Origin: Acidimicrobiaceae bacterium
GTDB taxonomy: Bacteria > Actinomycetota > Acidimicrobiia > Acidimicrobiales > Bog-793
NCBI GenBank assembly: GCA_025464005.1
Contig: JAODBO010000014.1
Coordinates: 1 to 56,837 of the forward strand
DNA length: 56,837 nucleotides
Direction of reading: 5' to 3'
Shown here: in pieces, positions 33,919 through 41,731 of the stretch
Position numbering within the stretch: the first letter of the stretch is position 1
Layout of the letters: each line of letters opens with the position of its first letter
The notes under the pieces: model-generated
Seen by the model: only the letters and a program-made list of their open reading frames with translations
Told to the model about the DNA's origin: nothing
The model's database searches: none
Translations under genes and position numbers: made by a program

Positions 33919-36248
33919 ACCGCCTGTTCGCCGGGCTCGGACGATTCGTCGTCCGTTTCCGATTCCTCGTCGTGATCGCGTGGATCGTGCTCGTCGTCGT
34001 CTCGTCCCGCGCGTTGCCCTCGCTCGCGAGCGAGGTCAACAACGACAACAGCCAGTTCCTCCCGAGCAGCGCACCGAGCTCACAAGCGGCGACGCTCCTC
34101 ACGCCGATCCTCGGGAGCTCGAACACAGCTAGCCAGGTGGTGATCGTCGCTTCTCGCGCCGCCGGTCCGCTTACCGCCGGCGATCAATCGACGGTCGCGC
34201 GCGAGATCGCCGCCGTGCGCGGCGTGGCGCGGGTCACGGCGGCACGCGAGCTCGGTGTCTCCCCCGACGGCCAAGCCGTCCAGGTCGTCGTCCGCCTGCG
34301 GGTGAACCAGGCGGACGTCTCCGCTCAGAAGACCATCCTCGACGGTATCCGGGCGACCTTCGCGCGCGTGGAGGCTCCGAGGGGCCTACAACTGCACCTC
34401 GCCGGCAACATCGCCACGAACGTCGCCAACCAGCAAAGCTCCAACACGACGGGGAGCAAGACCCAGTCGCTGTCGCTGCTGCTGATCATCGTCCTGCTGC
34501 TGTTCATCTTCCGCTCGCTGCTCGCTCCGATCGTCACGCTGCTGCCCGCAGCGTTCGCGCTTCTCGTCTCGACGCGCTTCATCGGAGGACTCGGTGCGCA
34601 CGGAGTGAAGATCTCGGAGATCACGGAGCTGCTCCTCATCGTCCTGCTGCTCGGGGCGGGGACGGATTACGGCCTATTCCTCGTGTTCCGTGTGCGAGAG
34701 GAGCTACGGGCCGGACGCGACCCGAAGGGCGCCGTGGTGCAGTCGCTCGTGCGTGTCGGCGAATCGATCAGCGCGTCGGCGGGAACGGTGATCTTCGCGT
34801 TGCTCAGCCTGCTGCTCGCGAGCTTCGGGATCTACAAGGACCTCGGGCTGCCCCTAGCACTCGGCGTTGCGGTGATGCTCGTCGCCGGCCTGACGCTGCT
34901 CCCGGCGCTGCTGGCGATCTGCGGTCGCGCGCTGTTCTGGCCGTCGAACGTCCGACCCGGGCCCGTCAAGGCGAGCGCTTGGGCGCGCCTCGCGACGCGC
35001 CTCGTCGCTCGCCCAGCGATCACCCTCGGGATCGGGCTCGCGATCTTCGGTGGTCTCGCCGCGGCAACCTTCGGCTACCACTCGGGTGGCTTCGGCGGCG
35101 CGCTCAACGCTCCGGCCGGTAGCGATGCCGCAGCCGGCAATGCCGCTATCTCCAAGTACTTCCCCGGCGCGAGCACCAACCCCGCGAATATCGTCCTCGT
35201 CTACAGCCGGCCGGTGTGGGACGACCCCTCGGCCCTCGTGCGAGCCGATCACTCGCTCGTCGGCTCCAAGGAGTTCGCGGAGCTTTCCGTCCCGATCGAT
35301 CCCAACGGCCACGCGCTGTCTGCGGCTACGTTCACCCAGCTTCATCGCCAGCTCGGCGACGCCGCGCATCTGCCCGCGGCCGATCCCCGTCCCGGGACGG
35401 TGTCGGTAGCCGACTACAACGCCTACCGCTCCTCGAGCCTGTACGTGTCGGCCGACGGCCGCACGGTGCAGTTCGAGGCCACCCTTAGAGCCGGAGACCA
35501 GCAGTCGACCGCCGCGCTCGACGCGATACCGACCGTGCGGGCGACAGTGACCCGAGCAGCCAGGGTCTCCGGTGCGACCTCCAGTGGCCTGGCCGGCCAG
35601 GCCGCAGCACTCTACGACGTGAGCAGCACCTCCAACCACGACCTCACCCACATCGTGCCGGTCGCCATCGCCGCGATCGCCGTGCTGCTCGCGCTCGTGC
35701 TCCGCAGTGCGGTCGCGCCGCTCTACCTCATCGTGAGCGTCGCGCTGTCCTATCTCGCCGCGCTCGGTTTCTCCACGCTCGTGTTCATCGACATCGGCGG
35801 AGCGAAGGGCCTCACCTTCATCCTTCCCTTCCTCATGTTCCTCTTCCTTCTCGCGCTCGGAGAGGACTACAACATTCTCGTGATGACGCGCATCCGCGAG
35901 GAGGCGCACCACCGATCCCTCCGGGACGCCGTCGTGCACGCGGTCGGCCAGACGGGGCCCGCGGTCACCTCCGCCGGGCTCGTGCTCGCGGGAACATTCG
36001 GCGTGCTCGCCGTCGCCGGGGGCAGCGGATCGAGTGGCAGCCAGATCCGCGATATCGGCTTCGGCTTGGCGATCGGCATCCTGATGGACACGTTCCTCGT
36101 GCGGACGCTGCTCGTGCCCTCGACCGTCGCGCTACTCGGCCGCTGGAACTGGTGGCCGGCCGCCATGGGGCGCCACGCCAGCAGGCCCGCCGACGCTCGA
36201 CAGCACGAGCACGAAGGTGACCTCGCCGCTATTTCGACCAGGAGCTAG
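33915..36248 (+). CDS. MMPL/RND family membrane exporter
   Basis: 777 aa with 12 predicted membrane segments and two large extracytoplasmic loops. [20 protein letters not shown] (helices 4-5) and [19 protein letters not shown] in the second half are the duplicated MMPL motif whose Asp-Tyr carries protons. Substrate is unknown; family members move lipids or hydrophobic drugs. It is the last gene of the tetR operon. Its TAG stop overlaps the stop of the convergent gcvT in the sequence CTAG. Confidence 0.9.
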   Translation: MNRLFAGLGRFVVRFRFLVVIAWIVLVVVSSRALPSLASEVNNDNSQFLPSSAPSSQAATLLTPILGSSNTASQVVIVASRAAGPLTAGDQSTVAREIAAVRGVARVTAARELGVSPDGQAVQVVVRLRVNQADVSAQKTILDGIRATFARVEAPRGLQLHLAGNIATNVANQQSSNTTGSKTQSLSLLLIIVLLLFIFRSLLAPIVTLLPAAFALLVSTRFIGGLGAHGVKISEITELLLIVLLLGAGTDYGLFLVFRVREELRAGRDPKGAVVQSLVRVGESISASAGTVIFALLSLLLASFGIYKDLGLPLALGVAVMLVAGLTLLPALLAICGRALFWPSNVRPGPVKASAWARLATRLVARPAITLGIGLAIFGGLAAATFGYHSGGFGGALNAPAGSDAAAGNAAISKYFPGASTNPANIVLVYSRPVWDDPSALVRADHSLVGSKEFAELSVPIDPNGHALSAATFTQLHRQLGDAAHLPAADPRPGTVSVADYNAYRSSSLYVSADGRTVQFEATLRAGDQQSTAALDAIPTVRATVTRAARVSGATSSGLAGQAAALYDVSSTSNHDLTHIVPVAIAAIAVLLALVLRSAVAPLYLIVSVALSYLAALGFSTLVFIDIGGAKGLTFILPFLMFLFLLALGEDYNILVMTRIREEAHHRSLRDAVVHAVGQTGPAVTSAGLVLAGTFGVLAVAGGSGSSGSQIRDIGFGLAIGILMDTFLVRTLLVPSTVALLGRWNWWPAAMGRHASRPADARQHEHEGDLAAISTRS

Positions 36249-37300
36249 CGCTTCTCGAGCTTGTGGAACGGCGGACGGCGCACCGTCGTGGGGAGCACGC
36301 TCCCGCGCACCTGAACCCCCACGGCACCGCCTTCGGCGACGTCCGGTGGGAGGAATGCGAGCGCGATGCCACGCTCGAGCACCGGCGAGAAGTTGCCGCT
36401 CGTCACCTCGCCCACTGCGGTTCCCTCCACGAGGCAGCTGTCCCCGGCGTGCAGCGGGCGCCTGCTCTCGCCGACGAGGCCTCGTAGCCGCCGGCGTGGC
36501 CCGCTCGCGCGCTCCGCGAGCAGCGCTTCGCGACCGAGGAACTCGGGCTTGTCCCAGCCGACGACCCATGACAATCCAGCCTGGAGCGGCGTGATACCAG
36601 GACCGAGCTCGTGGCCGTGCAGCGGGAACCCGGCCTCCAAGCGGAGCGTGTCCCTCGCTCCGAGCCCAGCCGGGGCGATTCCCGCGGCGACGAGCGCATC
36701 CCAGAAGCGCTCCGCGACCTCGGACGGGACGGCGCACTCGACGCCGTCCTCGCCGGTGTAGCCGGTCCCCGCGGCGACGCATGGTGCCCCGTCGAAGGTG
36801 AACGGCACCGCGCGGAAGTGACTGACCTCGGCGGCCTCGGGCGAGACGGCAGCGAGCAGCGCACGCGCCCTCGGGCCCTGGACGGCCATGACCGCGCGCT
36901 CGGCCGTGACGTCCAGACCGCCGATCGCGGCGCGCACTCGTGCCGTGTTCGAGGCGTTGGGCATCACATCGAATCGCTCAGGCCCCACCCACCAGACGAT
37001 GATGTCGTCCATCACCGAGGCGTCATCGGCAAGCAGGTGGGTGTACTGCGCTCCTCCGGGGGCGATACGCGTCAGGTCGTTGGTCAAGGTCGACTGCAGG
37101 GCGGCGAAGGCGTGCTGGCCCTCGACCCGCACCGTCCCGAGATGACTGACGTCGAAGACCACCGCGTCCGCCCGACACGCCAGGTGCTCGGCGAGCGTCC
37201 CGCTCGGATAGCTGAGCGGCATCTCCCACCCGCCGAATTCGACGAGGCGCGCGCCGAGCTTCTCATGCGCTGCCCGTAGCGGGCTCTGGCGCAAGCTCAC
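36245..37300 (-). CDS. gcvT: Glycine cleavage system T protein (aminomethyltransferase)
   Basis: 351 aa. GcvT transfers the methylene from lipoyl-bound aminomethyl to tetrahydrofolate and releases ammonia. Conserved parts are LVEFGGWEMPLSYPSG at the start, DVSHLGTVRVEG, and VMDDIIVWW with the catalytic Asp region; also GYTGEDGVE and LRLEAGFPLHGHELG. GTG start overlaps the upstream small gene by 4 nt. gcvH lies in the same minus-strand block; gcvP is absent from the window. Confidence 0.93.
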   Translation of the reverse strand: MSLRQSPLRAAHEKLGARLVEFGGWEMPLSYPSGTLAEHLACRADAVVFDVSHLGTVRVEGQHAFAALQSTLTNDLTRIAPGGAQYTHLLADDASVMDDIIVWWVGPERFDVMPNASNTARVRAAIGGLDVTAERAVMAVQGPRARALLAAVSPEAAEVSHFRAVPFTFDGAPCVAAGTGYTGEDGVECAVPSEVAERFWDALVAAGIAPAGLGARDTLRLEAGFPLHGHELGPGITPLQAGLSWVVGWDKPEFLGREALLAERASGPRRRLRGLVGESRRPLHAGDSCLVEGTAVGEVTSGNFSPVLERGIALAFLPPDVAEGGAVGVQVRGSVLPTTVRRPPFHKLEKR

Positions 37301-37668
37301 GCGGAACGCGTGGCGACGCGCGGCACTGCGGACGCGGCCGCGAGGCGCTGCTTCAGCAGCAGGTTCGTGTAGTCCCGCCGGTGGAGCATCTGCACGCGTA
37401 CGGCCGGATAGAGCTCGGCGAGGCGCCGGATCTTGGCATGCTTGCGGGTCACCAGATCCTGGCGAAGCGTCGTTAGCTCGACGAAAAGGTCGTGCTCGGG
37501 AAGATAGAAGTCCGGTCGGAACGCCGAAGCCGCTCGTCCCTCAGCATCCCAAGCCAGCACAAACTCGACGGGCTCGTACTGCCAGACGATCCCGTAGAAG
37601 TCGAAGAACGCCGCCAGATGGGCTTCCGACTCGTGCGCGAAGCGAACAGGCAAGCGATGCGCGTCCAA
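37297..37668 (-). CDS. PD-(D/E)XK-like small protein
   Basis: 123 aa from TTG at 37668. RPDFYLPEHDLFVELTTLRQ gives P-D ... E-x-T, followed by KHAKIRRLAELYP, resembling the nuclease core order D ... E-x-K-like with an alpha helix. The Lys expected after the Glu is replaced by Thr-Thr, so activity is uncertain. Probably a small DNA-binding or nuclease-fold protein. Placed between merR and gcvT. Confidence 0.5.
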   Translation of the reverse strand: MDAHRLPVRFAHESEAHLAAFFDFYGIVWQYEPVEFVLAWDAEGRAASAFRPDFYLPEHDLFVELTTLRQDLVTRKHAKIRRLAELYPAVRVQMLHRRDYTNLLLKQRLAAASAVPRVATRSA

Positions 37669-37688
37669 ACCGTCGAGCGTCAGCGCGC

Positions 37689-38213
37689 CTAGCCCCTTCC
37701 CGCCGCGCGCCGCAGCGGGGTCAGCGGTTCGTCGACCACCGGCGGCGCCGACGCCTCCAGGGGACCGTCTACGGGTGCCAAGGCGACGATCGCGGCGTCG
37801 ATCTCGCCCACGACGTTGGCCAGGGGCACGATGTTGAGCACGCCCTGACCGCCTCGCAACAGGTCGATGATCTCCTCACCGCTCTGGGTGAGCACGGTGC
37901 CGGCGACACCGAGCACGAGGTTGGCCGTGGCGAGATCGTCCCCGGACCGGCGAAGGCAGTCGACGGCGCGGCGCGCCTCTCGAAGATTGAGCCCGGCGTC
38001 GAGCAGCTGCTTGATCACCTTCAGCTCGAGCAGGTCACGGTAGGAGTAGAGCCGCTGGGTGCCGCTTCCCCGCGCGTCTGCGAGCGAGGGCCGAAGCAGG
38101 TCCGTCCGCGCCCAGTAGTCGAGCTGGCGATAGGTGATGCCCACGATGGCGCAGACCTGTGGTCCGCGATAGCCGGTCTCCAAGTTCGCTGGCGTCAAGC
38201 ACCTGCTCCTCAC
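37689..38213 (-). CDS. MerR family regulator (mycobacterial Rv1830-like)
   Basis: 174 aa from GTG at 38213; TTG at 38198 with AGGAG 8 nt upstream is an equally good start, giving 169 aa. MerR helix-turn-helix: VCAIVGITYRQLDYWARTDL, then RLYSYRDLLELKVIKQLLDA. C-terminal part (LANVVGEIDAAI) resembles the Rv1830 type. The gene order DUF151 then this MerR protein matches that of mycobacteria. A palindrome and -10 lie upstream. Confidence 0.85.
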   Translation of the reverse strand: MRSRCLTPANLETGYRGPQVCAIVGITYRQLDYWARTDLLRPSLADARGSGTQRLYSYRDLLELKVIKQLLDAGLNLREARRAVDCLRRSGDDLATANLVLGVAGTVLTQSGEEIIDLLRGGQGVLNIVPLANVVGEIDAAIVALAPVDGPLEASAPPVVDEPLTPLRRAAGRG

Positions 38214-38223
38214 CGCTCACAGT

Positions 38224-38246
38224 CGCGTAGTTACGCGCGTGTTATA
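38224..38246 (-). promoter_or_regulatory. Promoter and palindrome upstream of merR
   Basis: On the minus strand TATAAC (38241-38246) acts as a -10; 3 nt downstream is the perfect palindrome CGCGTA-GT-TACGCG (38224-38237), covering the start site. A repressor site, perhaps for the MerR product itself, is plausible. Confidence 0.45.
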
Positions 38247-38299
38247 AGGCTACGGGCGAGCGGGCCGAGAGTCAACGATCGCGAGGCGGCCTCCGAGGA

Positions 38300-38797
38300 T
38301 CAGCCGGAGAAGTCCTCGGGACGGACGTTGTCGAGGAACTCAAGGAACTCCCCCACGAGCTCCTCGGAGCCGCCTTCGCCTTCGACTTCGTCGCCCATCT
38401 CGACGAGGATGCCGGCGTCCTCCATCAGCTCATCGGCCACGAACAGGGGCGAACCGGTACGGGCGGCCAGCGCGACGGCGTCGGACGGCCTGCTCGAGAC
38501 CTCGAGCCGCTGGCCGGACATCTCGAGGTGGATCTCGGCGAAATAGGTCTTCTCACGGACCTCGGTGACGACGACGCGCGAGACGGTGGCGCCGAGCAGC
38601 TCGACCAGGTCCTTCATCAGATCGTGTGTCATCGGACGGGGCACGGCGATCCCCTGGATGGCGAACGCGATGGCGGTGGCTTCCGGGGCACCGATGAAGA
38701 TCGGCAGCGAGCGCTCGCCGTCCTTCTCCTGCAGCAGGATGACGGGCGTGTTGGACTGGAGGTCGACCCTTACAGCGGCGAGACGTACTTCCAGCAT
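38300..38797 (-). CDS. DUF151 family protein (bifunctional nuclease-like)
   Basis: 165 aa from the ATG at 38797. The family core is plain: VDLQSNTPVILLQEKDGERS, LPIFIGAPEATAIAF, and RPSDAVALAARTGSPLFVAD. DUF151 includes a plant bifunctional nuclease and the mycobacterial Rv1829; bacterial function is not settled. The acidic C-terminal tail (EVEGEGGSEELVGEFLEFLD) is typical of actinobacterial members. Confidence 0.88.
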   Translation of the reverse strand: MLEVRLAAVRVDLQSNTPVILLQEKDGERSLPIFIGAPEATAIAFAIQGIAVPRPMTHDLMKDLVELLGATVSRVVVTEVREKTYFAEIHLEMSGQRLEVSSRPSDAVALAARTGSPLFVADELMEDAGILVEMGDEVEGEGGSEELVGEFLEFLDNVRPEDFSG

Positions 38798-38855
38798 GTT
38801 CGCAACATACTCCCGGTCCGTGGGATGCGGTAGGCGGCGCACACGTCCGGCGCGG

Positions 38856-39431
38856 TCACCGGGCGCGAGAGCCCGGCCCGTAGAGCTGTTGCTCGAGCCC
38901 GGCCCTGCCCTCACCGAGGTCGTCGCCGGCGAGCGCGACCAGGTCCGGAAGGTTGCGGAAGCGCTCCGCCAGGTCGAGTCCGTAGCCCACGAGGAAGTCG
39001 TCGGGTGCGTCGATGCCGAGGTAGTCCACCGAGAGCGGGATGATCCGGCGCGAGGGTCGATCGAGCAAAGCGCACAGCTGGGCACGGCGTGCACCGTGCC
39101 CCATCAGGAGCTCCAGCACGTAGCGGGCGGAAAGGCCTGTATCGACGATGTCCTCCACGAGCACGACGTCCCGATCCGTCACGTCGATATCCAGATCTTT
39201 CAGCACCTGGACCCGCATCGCGCTGGACGAGTAGGCGGACAGCGCGAGGAAGTCGACCTCGCACGCGACCGTCATCTGACGGAGCAGATCGGCCATCAGA
39301 CATACGCTGCCCTTGAGCACGCCGACGAGCACGACCCCGCCGGGATGAGCCATCGAGATCTCCGAGCCGAGCCGGGCGACGATCTCCGCGAGCTGCCCCG
39401 ATGACAGCAGTCGTCGAGGGGGCTCGCTCAC
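38856..39431 (-). CDS. hpt: Hypoxanthine-guanine phosphoribosyltransferase
   Basis: 191 aa. Salvages hypoxanthine or guanine with PRPP. The PRPP-binding loop [14 protein letters not shown] is at 89-102, [16 protein letters not shown] carries the PPi loop, and [20 protein letters not shown] is the base-binding hood typical of hpt. It overlaps the ftsR-like gene by 4 nt. Mycobacteria lack this gene at this position, so it is an insertion into an otherwise conserved order. Confidence 0.9.
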   Translation of the reverse strand: MSEPPRRLLSSGQLAEIVARLGSEISMAHPGGVVLVGVLKGSVCLMADLLRQMTVACEVDFLALSAYSSSAMRVQVLKDLDIDVTDRDVVLVEDIVDTGLSARYVLELLMGHGARRAQLCALLDRPSRRIIPLSVDYLGIDAPDDFLVGYGLDLAERFRNLPDLVALAGDDLGEGRAGLEQQLYGPGSRAR

Positions 39432-40741
39432 CCTCCGGTCAGGTCGTGCAGCTCGGCACGTACGAGTGCGGCCTGGATCGCGGCTCCGAGCGAAGCGAGC
39501 TCGGACAGGCTCGCCTGGGCGCGCTCGCGGGCGGCAGGGTTTCGCTGTCGCAGCAGTGGCAGGACCACTTGGGAGAACAGCCCCGCCTCGCGCTCCGCCG
39601 CGTGCTTGAACGTACGAAGGTGTCGAGACTCGATCCCATAGACCCGGAAGCCTGCTGCGATCCGCGTGACGACGAGCGCGTCCTCGTCGTAGCAGCGAAC
39701 ACCGGCAATGACGCGCCCGGCCAGGAGCCCATACTCCTCCAGCTCGGCGACGACCCCTCGCTCCACACCTGCCGCCGCCGCGAGCTCGTCGGCCGTGAGG
39801 CTCATGCCGCTCGCCAGCGTGCCCGCTGGCGGGTCGCTCGGTCCGTTGGCGGGCGCCGCCGCCTTGCGCTGGCGCCCTGCTCCCGCCGCACGCTGGCCCG
39901 TCTGAGCACTCCGCGCGCGGCCAGGCGCGCCTTCGCGGTCCTCGCCGGCCGGTGAAGCACCGGCCTGCGGCGCGCCGGCGGGCGCTGGCACGACCGCCGC
40001 GTCAGGCCCGGGGACCTCGGGTGCCGAGATCGAGGCCGGACCCCCCGGCACCGGACCGGCGGTCCCACGGGCGGGCGAGTCGGGGGTGCCGCCCGTCGCG
40101 CGTGCGGCCGCGACCGCTGGCTCGGCGAGAGCGGCGGTCGCCGCTCCGCCGGCGTCGGTCGAGTCGGACCCGTGGCGCAGGCTCGGCGACGAGCCCTTGC
40201 GAGTGCGCTCGGAGTCCCCGACCGGTCGGTCCGTCCTGAGCGTTCCCGTCGCGCCCGCGATCGCCGACGCCGTGCGCTCGCCGCGGATGGCGACCTCGTC
40301 GTCGCGCGATGCACGGGCTGGGGCGACCGCCGGCCGGACCGCTGGCGATGCGCCCATCAGACGTAGCCCCATGGCGACGGGTGTCTCGCTCTCGGACGAC
40401 GCGCCGACCCTCACGAGTCGAGCTGACTCATCAGGCGGATCGGCGCAGTCCTCGTCGAATAGCGAGGCCTCGACGGGTCCTTGCTGGCGTTCACCGTTCG
40501 CTGCTTCGAGCCGTCCCTTGATGACCTTCAACGGAAGGAAATGCTCGCGCTGCTGGCGGAGGATCCATCGGAGACGCTCGACGTCGGCGTCGTAGAACTT
40601 CCGGTAGCCGGAGGGCGTTCGCTCGGGGTGGATGAGGCCGCGGCTCTCGAGAAAGCGGATCTTTGAGATCGTTACGTCGGGAAACTCCACAACGAGCAAG
40701 TCGAGGACTTCACGGATCGAGAGATAGCTCCGCTCGGTCAC
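39428..40741 (-). CDS. ftsR: FtsR-like MerR regulator with long disordered linker
   Basis: 437 aa from GTG at 40741; the frame stays open upstream but that part is a low-complexity shadow. Residues 1-82 are a MerR DNA-binding domain ([39 protein letters not shown]). Residues about 84-312 are Ala/Pro/Gly/Ser-rich linker. Residues 313-437 resemble the C-terminal domain of mycobacterial Rv1828 ([40 protein letters not shown]). Mycobacterial and corynebacterial FtsR activates ftsZ. The linker is far longer than in the roughly 250-aa mycobacterial protein. Confidence 0.8.
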   Translation of the reverse strand: MTERSYLSIREVLDLLVVEFPDVTISKIRFLESRGLIHPERTPSGYRKFYDADVERLRWILRQQREHFLPLKVIKGRLEAANGERQQGPVEASLFDEDCADPPDESARLVRVGASSESETPVAMGLRLMGASPAVRPAVAPARASRDDEVAIRGERTASAIAGATGTLRTDRPVGDSERTRKGSSPSLRHGSDSTDAGGAATAALAEPAVAAARATGGTPDSPARGTAGPVPGGPASISAPEVPGPDAAVVPAPAGAPQAGASPAGEDREGAPGRARSAQTGQRAAGAGRQRKAAAPANGPSDPPAGTLASGMSLTADELAAAAGVERGVVAELEEYGLLAGRVIAGVRCYDEDALVVTRIAAGFRVYGIESRHLRTFKHAAEREAGLFSQVVLPLLRQRNPAARERAQASLSELASLGAAIQAALVRAELHDLTGG

Positions 40742-40778
40742 CGCGCGCCTCGGGACGATATCGCACCCCGCACGCGAA

Positions 40779-41249
40779 TCATCCGCCGTTGGCCGCGAGG
40801 AAGACGAGCTTGAACTTGCCGACCTGCACCTCGTCACCGCTCACGAGCGCGACGTCGTCGATCCGCTCGCGGTTCACGTAGGTGCCGTTCAATGAGCCGA
40901 CGTCTCGCACCATGTAGCCGGCACCGTCGCGCACGAACTCTGCGTGGCGCCGGGAAACGGTGATGTCGTCGAGGAAGATGTCGCTCTCCGGATGCCTGCC
41001 CACGCGCGTGACCTCGCCCTCGAGCACGTACTTCGCACCGGCGTCCGGCCCGCGCTTGACGAGCAGCACACCCGTGCCCTCGGCCAGCTCCCCGACGGCC
41101 AGGCCGAGCTCCTCGTCACCGAGGTCGCCGGCGGGGTCGTCGGGTACGAAGGAAACCGTCGTATCCGGACCCGGAGAAAGGGCAGCTCCGCACGACGAGC
41201 AGAAGTTGACGCCTGGCGGGTTGCGGTGACCGCAATTGTGGCAGAACAC
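40779..41249 (-). CDS. garA: GarA-like FHA protein with N-terminal zinc ribbon
   Basis: 156 aa. FHA domain with G84/R85, S99, H102 and N121 ([33 protein letters not shown]), almost word for word like mycobacterial GarA. DTTVSF at 29-34 stands where GarA has its kinase-phosphorylated ETTSVF, so self-binding by phosphothreonine is expected. New here: C3, C6, C17 and C20 ([19 protein letters not shown]) form a zinc ribbon. GarA controls glutamate and 2-oxoglutarate enzymes. Encoded next to gcvH, as in mycobacteria. Confidence 0.88.
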   Translation of the reverse strand: MFCHNCGHRNPPGVNFCSSCGAALSPGPDTTVSFVPDDPAGDLGDEELGLAVGELAEGTGVLLVKRGPDAGAKYVLEGEVTRVGRHPESDIFLDDITVSRRHAEFVRDGAGYMVRDVGSLNGTYVNRERIDDVALVSGDEVQVGKFKLVFLAANGG

Positions 41250-41310
41250 CCCGTTTACGGTACTCGTTCAACTGCGCGTGCGTACTGGCTCATCTGAGGG
41301 TCGGCGACAT

Positions 41311-41691
41311 TCACGATGCGGTCAGCTGCCGGTACTTCTCAGCAGGCAGGAGCTCCGCGATCTCGACTTCGTCCACGCCCTCGATCACGCACAGCCAACC
41401 GCCCCCGTACGGGTCCTCATTCAGCCGCTCGGGCGCCTCGACCAGGGCCGAGTTGACCGCCGCGACCACTCCGGCCACCGGCGCATAGATCTCCGAGACC
41501 GACTTAGTCGACTCAACCTCGCCGAGGGTCGAGCCACGCTCGACTCGCGTCCCGGTCTCGGGCAATTGGACGAAGACGACGTCGCCGAGCGCGGACTGGG
41601 CGAAATCGGTGATGCCCACCGTCGCCCGGCCGGGCTCGACCCGCACCCACTCGTGGTCCGCGGTGTAACTCAGGTCCTCAGGGATGTCCAC
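41311..41691 (-). CDS. gcvH: Glycine cleavage system H protein
   Basis: 126 aa. Lipoyl-lysine is K63 in STLGEVESTKSVSEIYAPV. The opening YTADHEWVRVEPG and end DEVEIAELLPAEKYRQL are typical. GcvH shuttles the aminomethyl group from glycine decarboxylase to GcvT. GTG start. It precedes garA by about 60 nt, the same order as in mycobacteria. Confidence 0.95.
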   Translation of the reverse strand: MDIPEDLSYTADHEWVRVEPGRATVGITDFAQSALGDVVFVQLPETGTRVERGSTLGEVESTKSVSEIYAPVAGVVAAVNSALVEAPERLNEDPYGGGWLCVIEGVDEVEIAELLPAEKYRQLTAS

Positions 41692-41731
41692 CGGGACATG
41701 CTACCCAGCCGCGAGCGCCCGGGAGTGGGCC

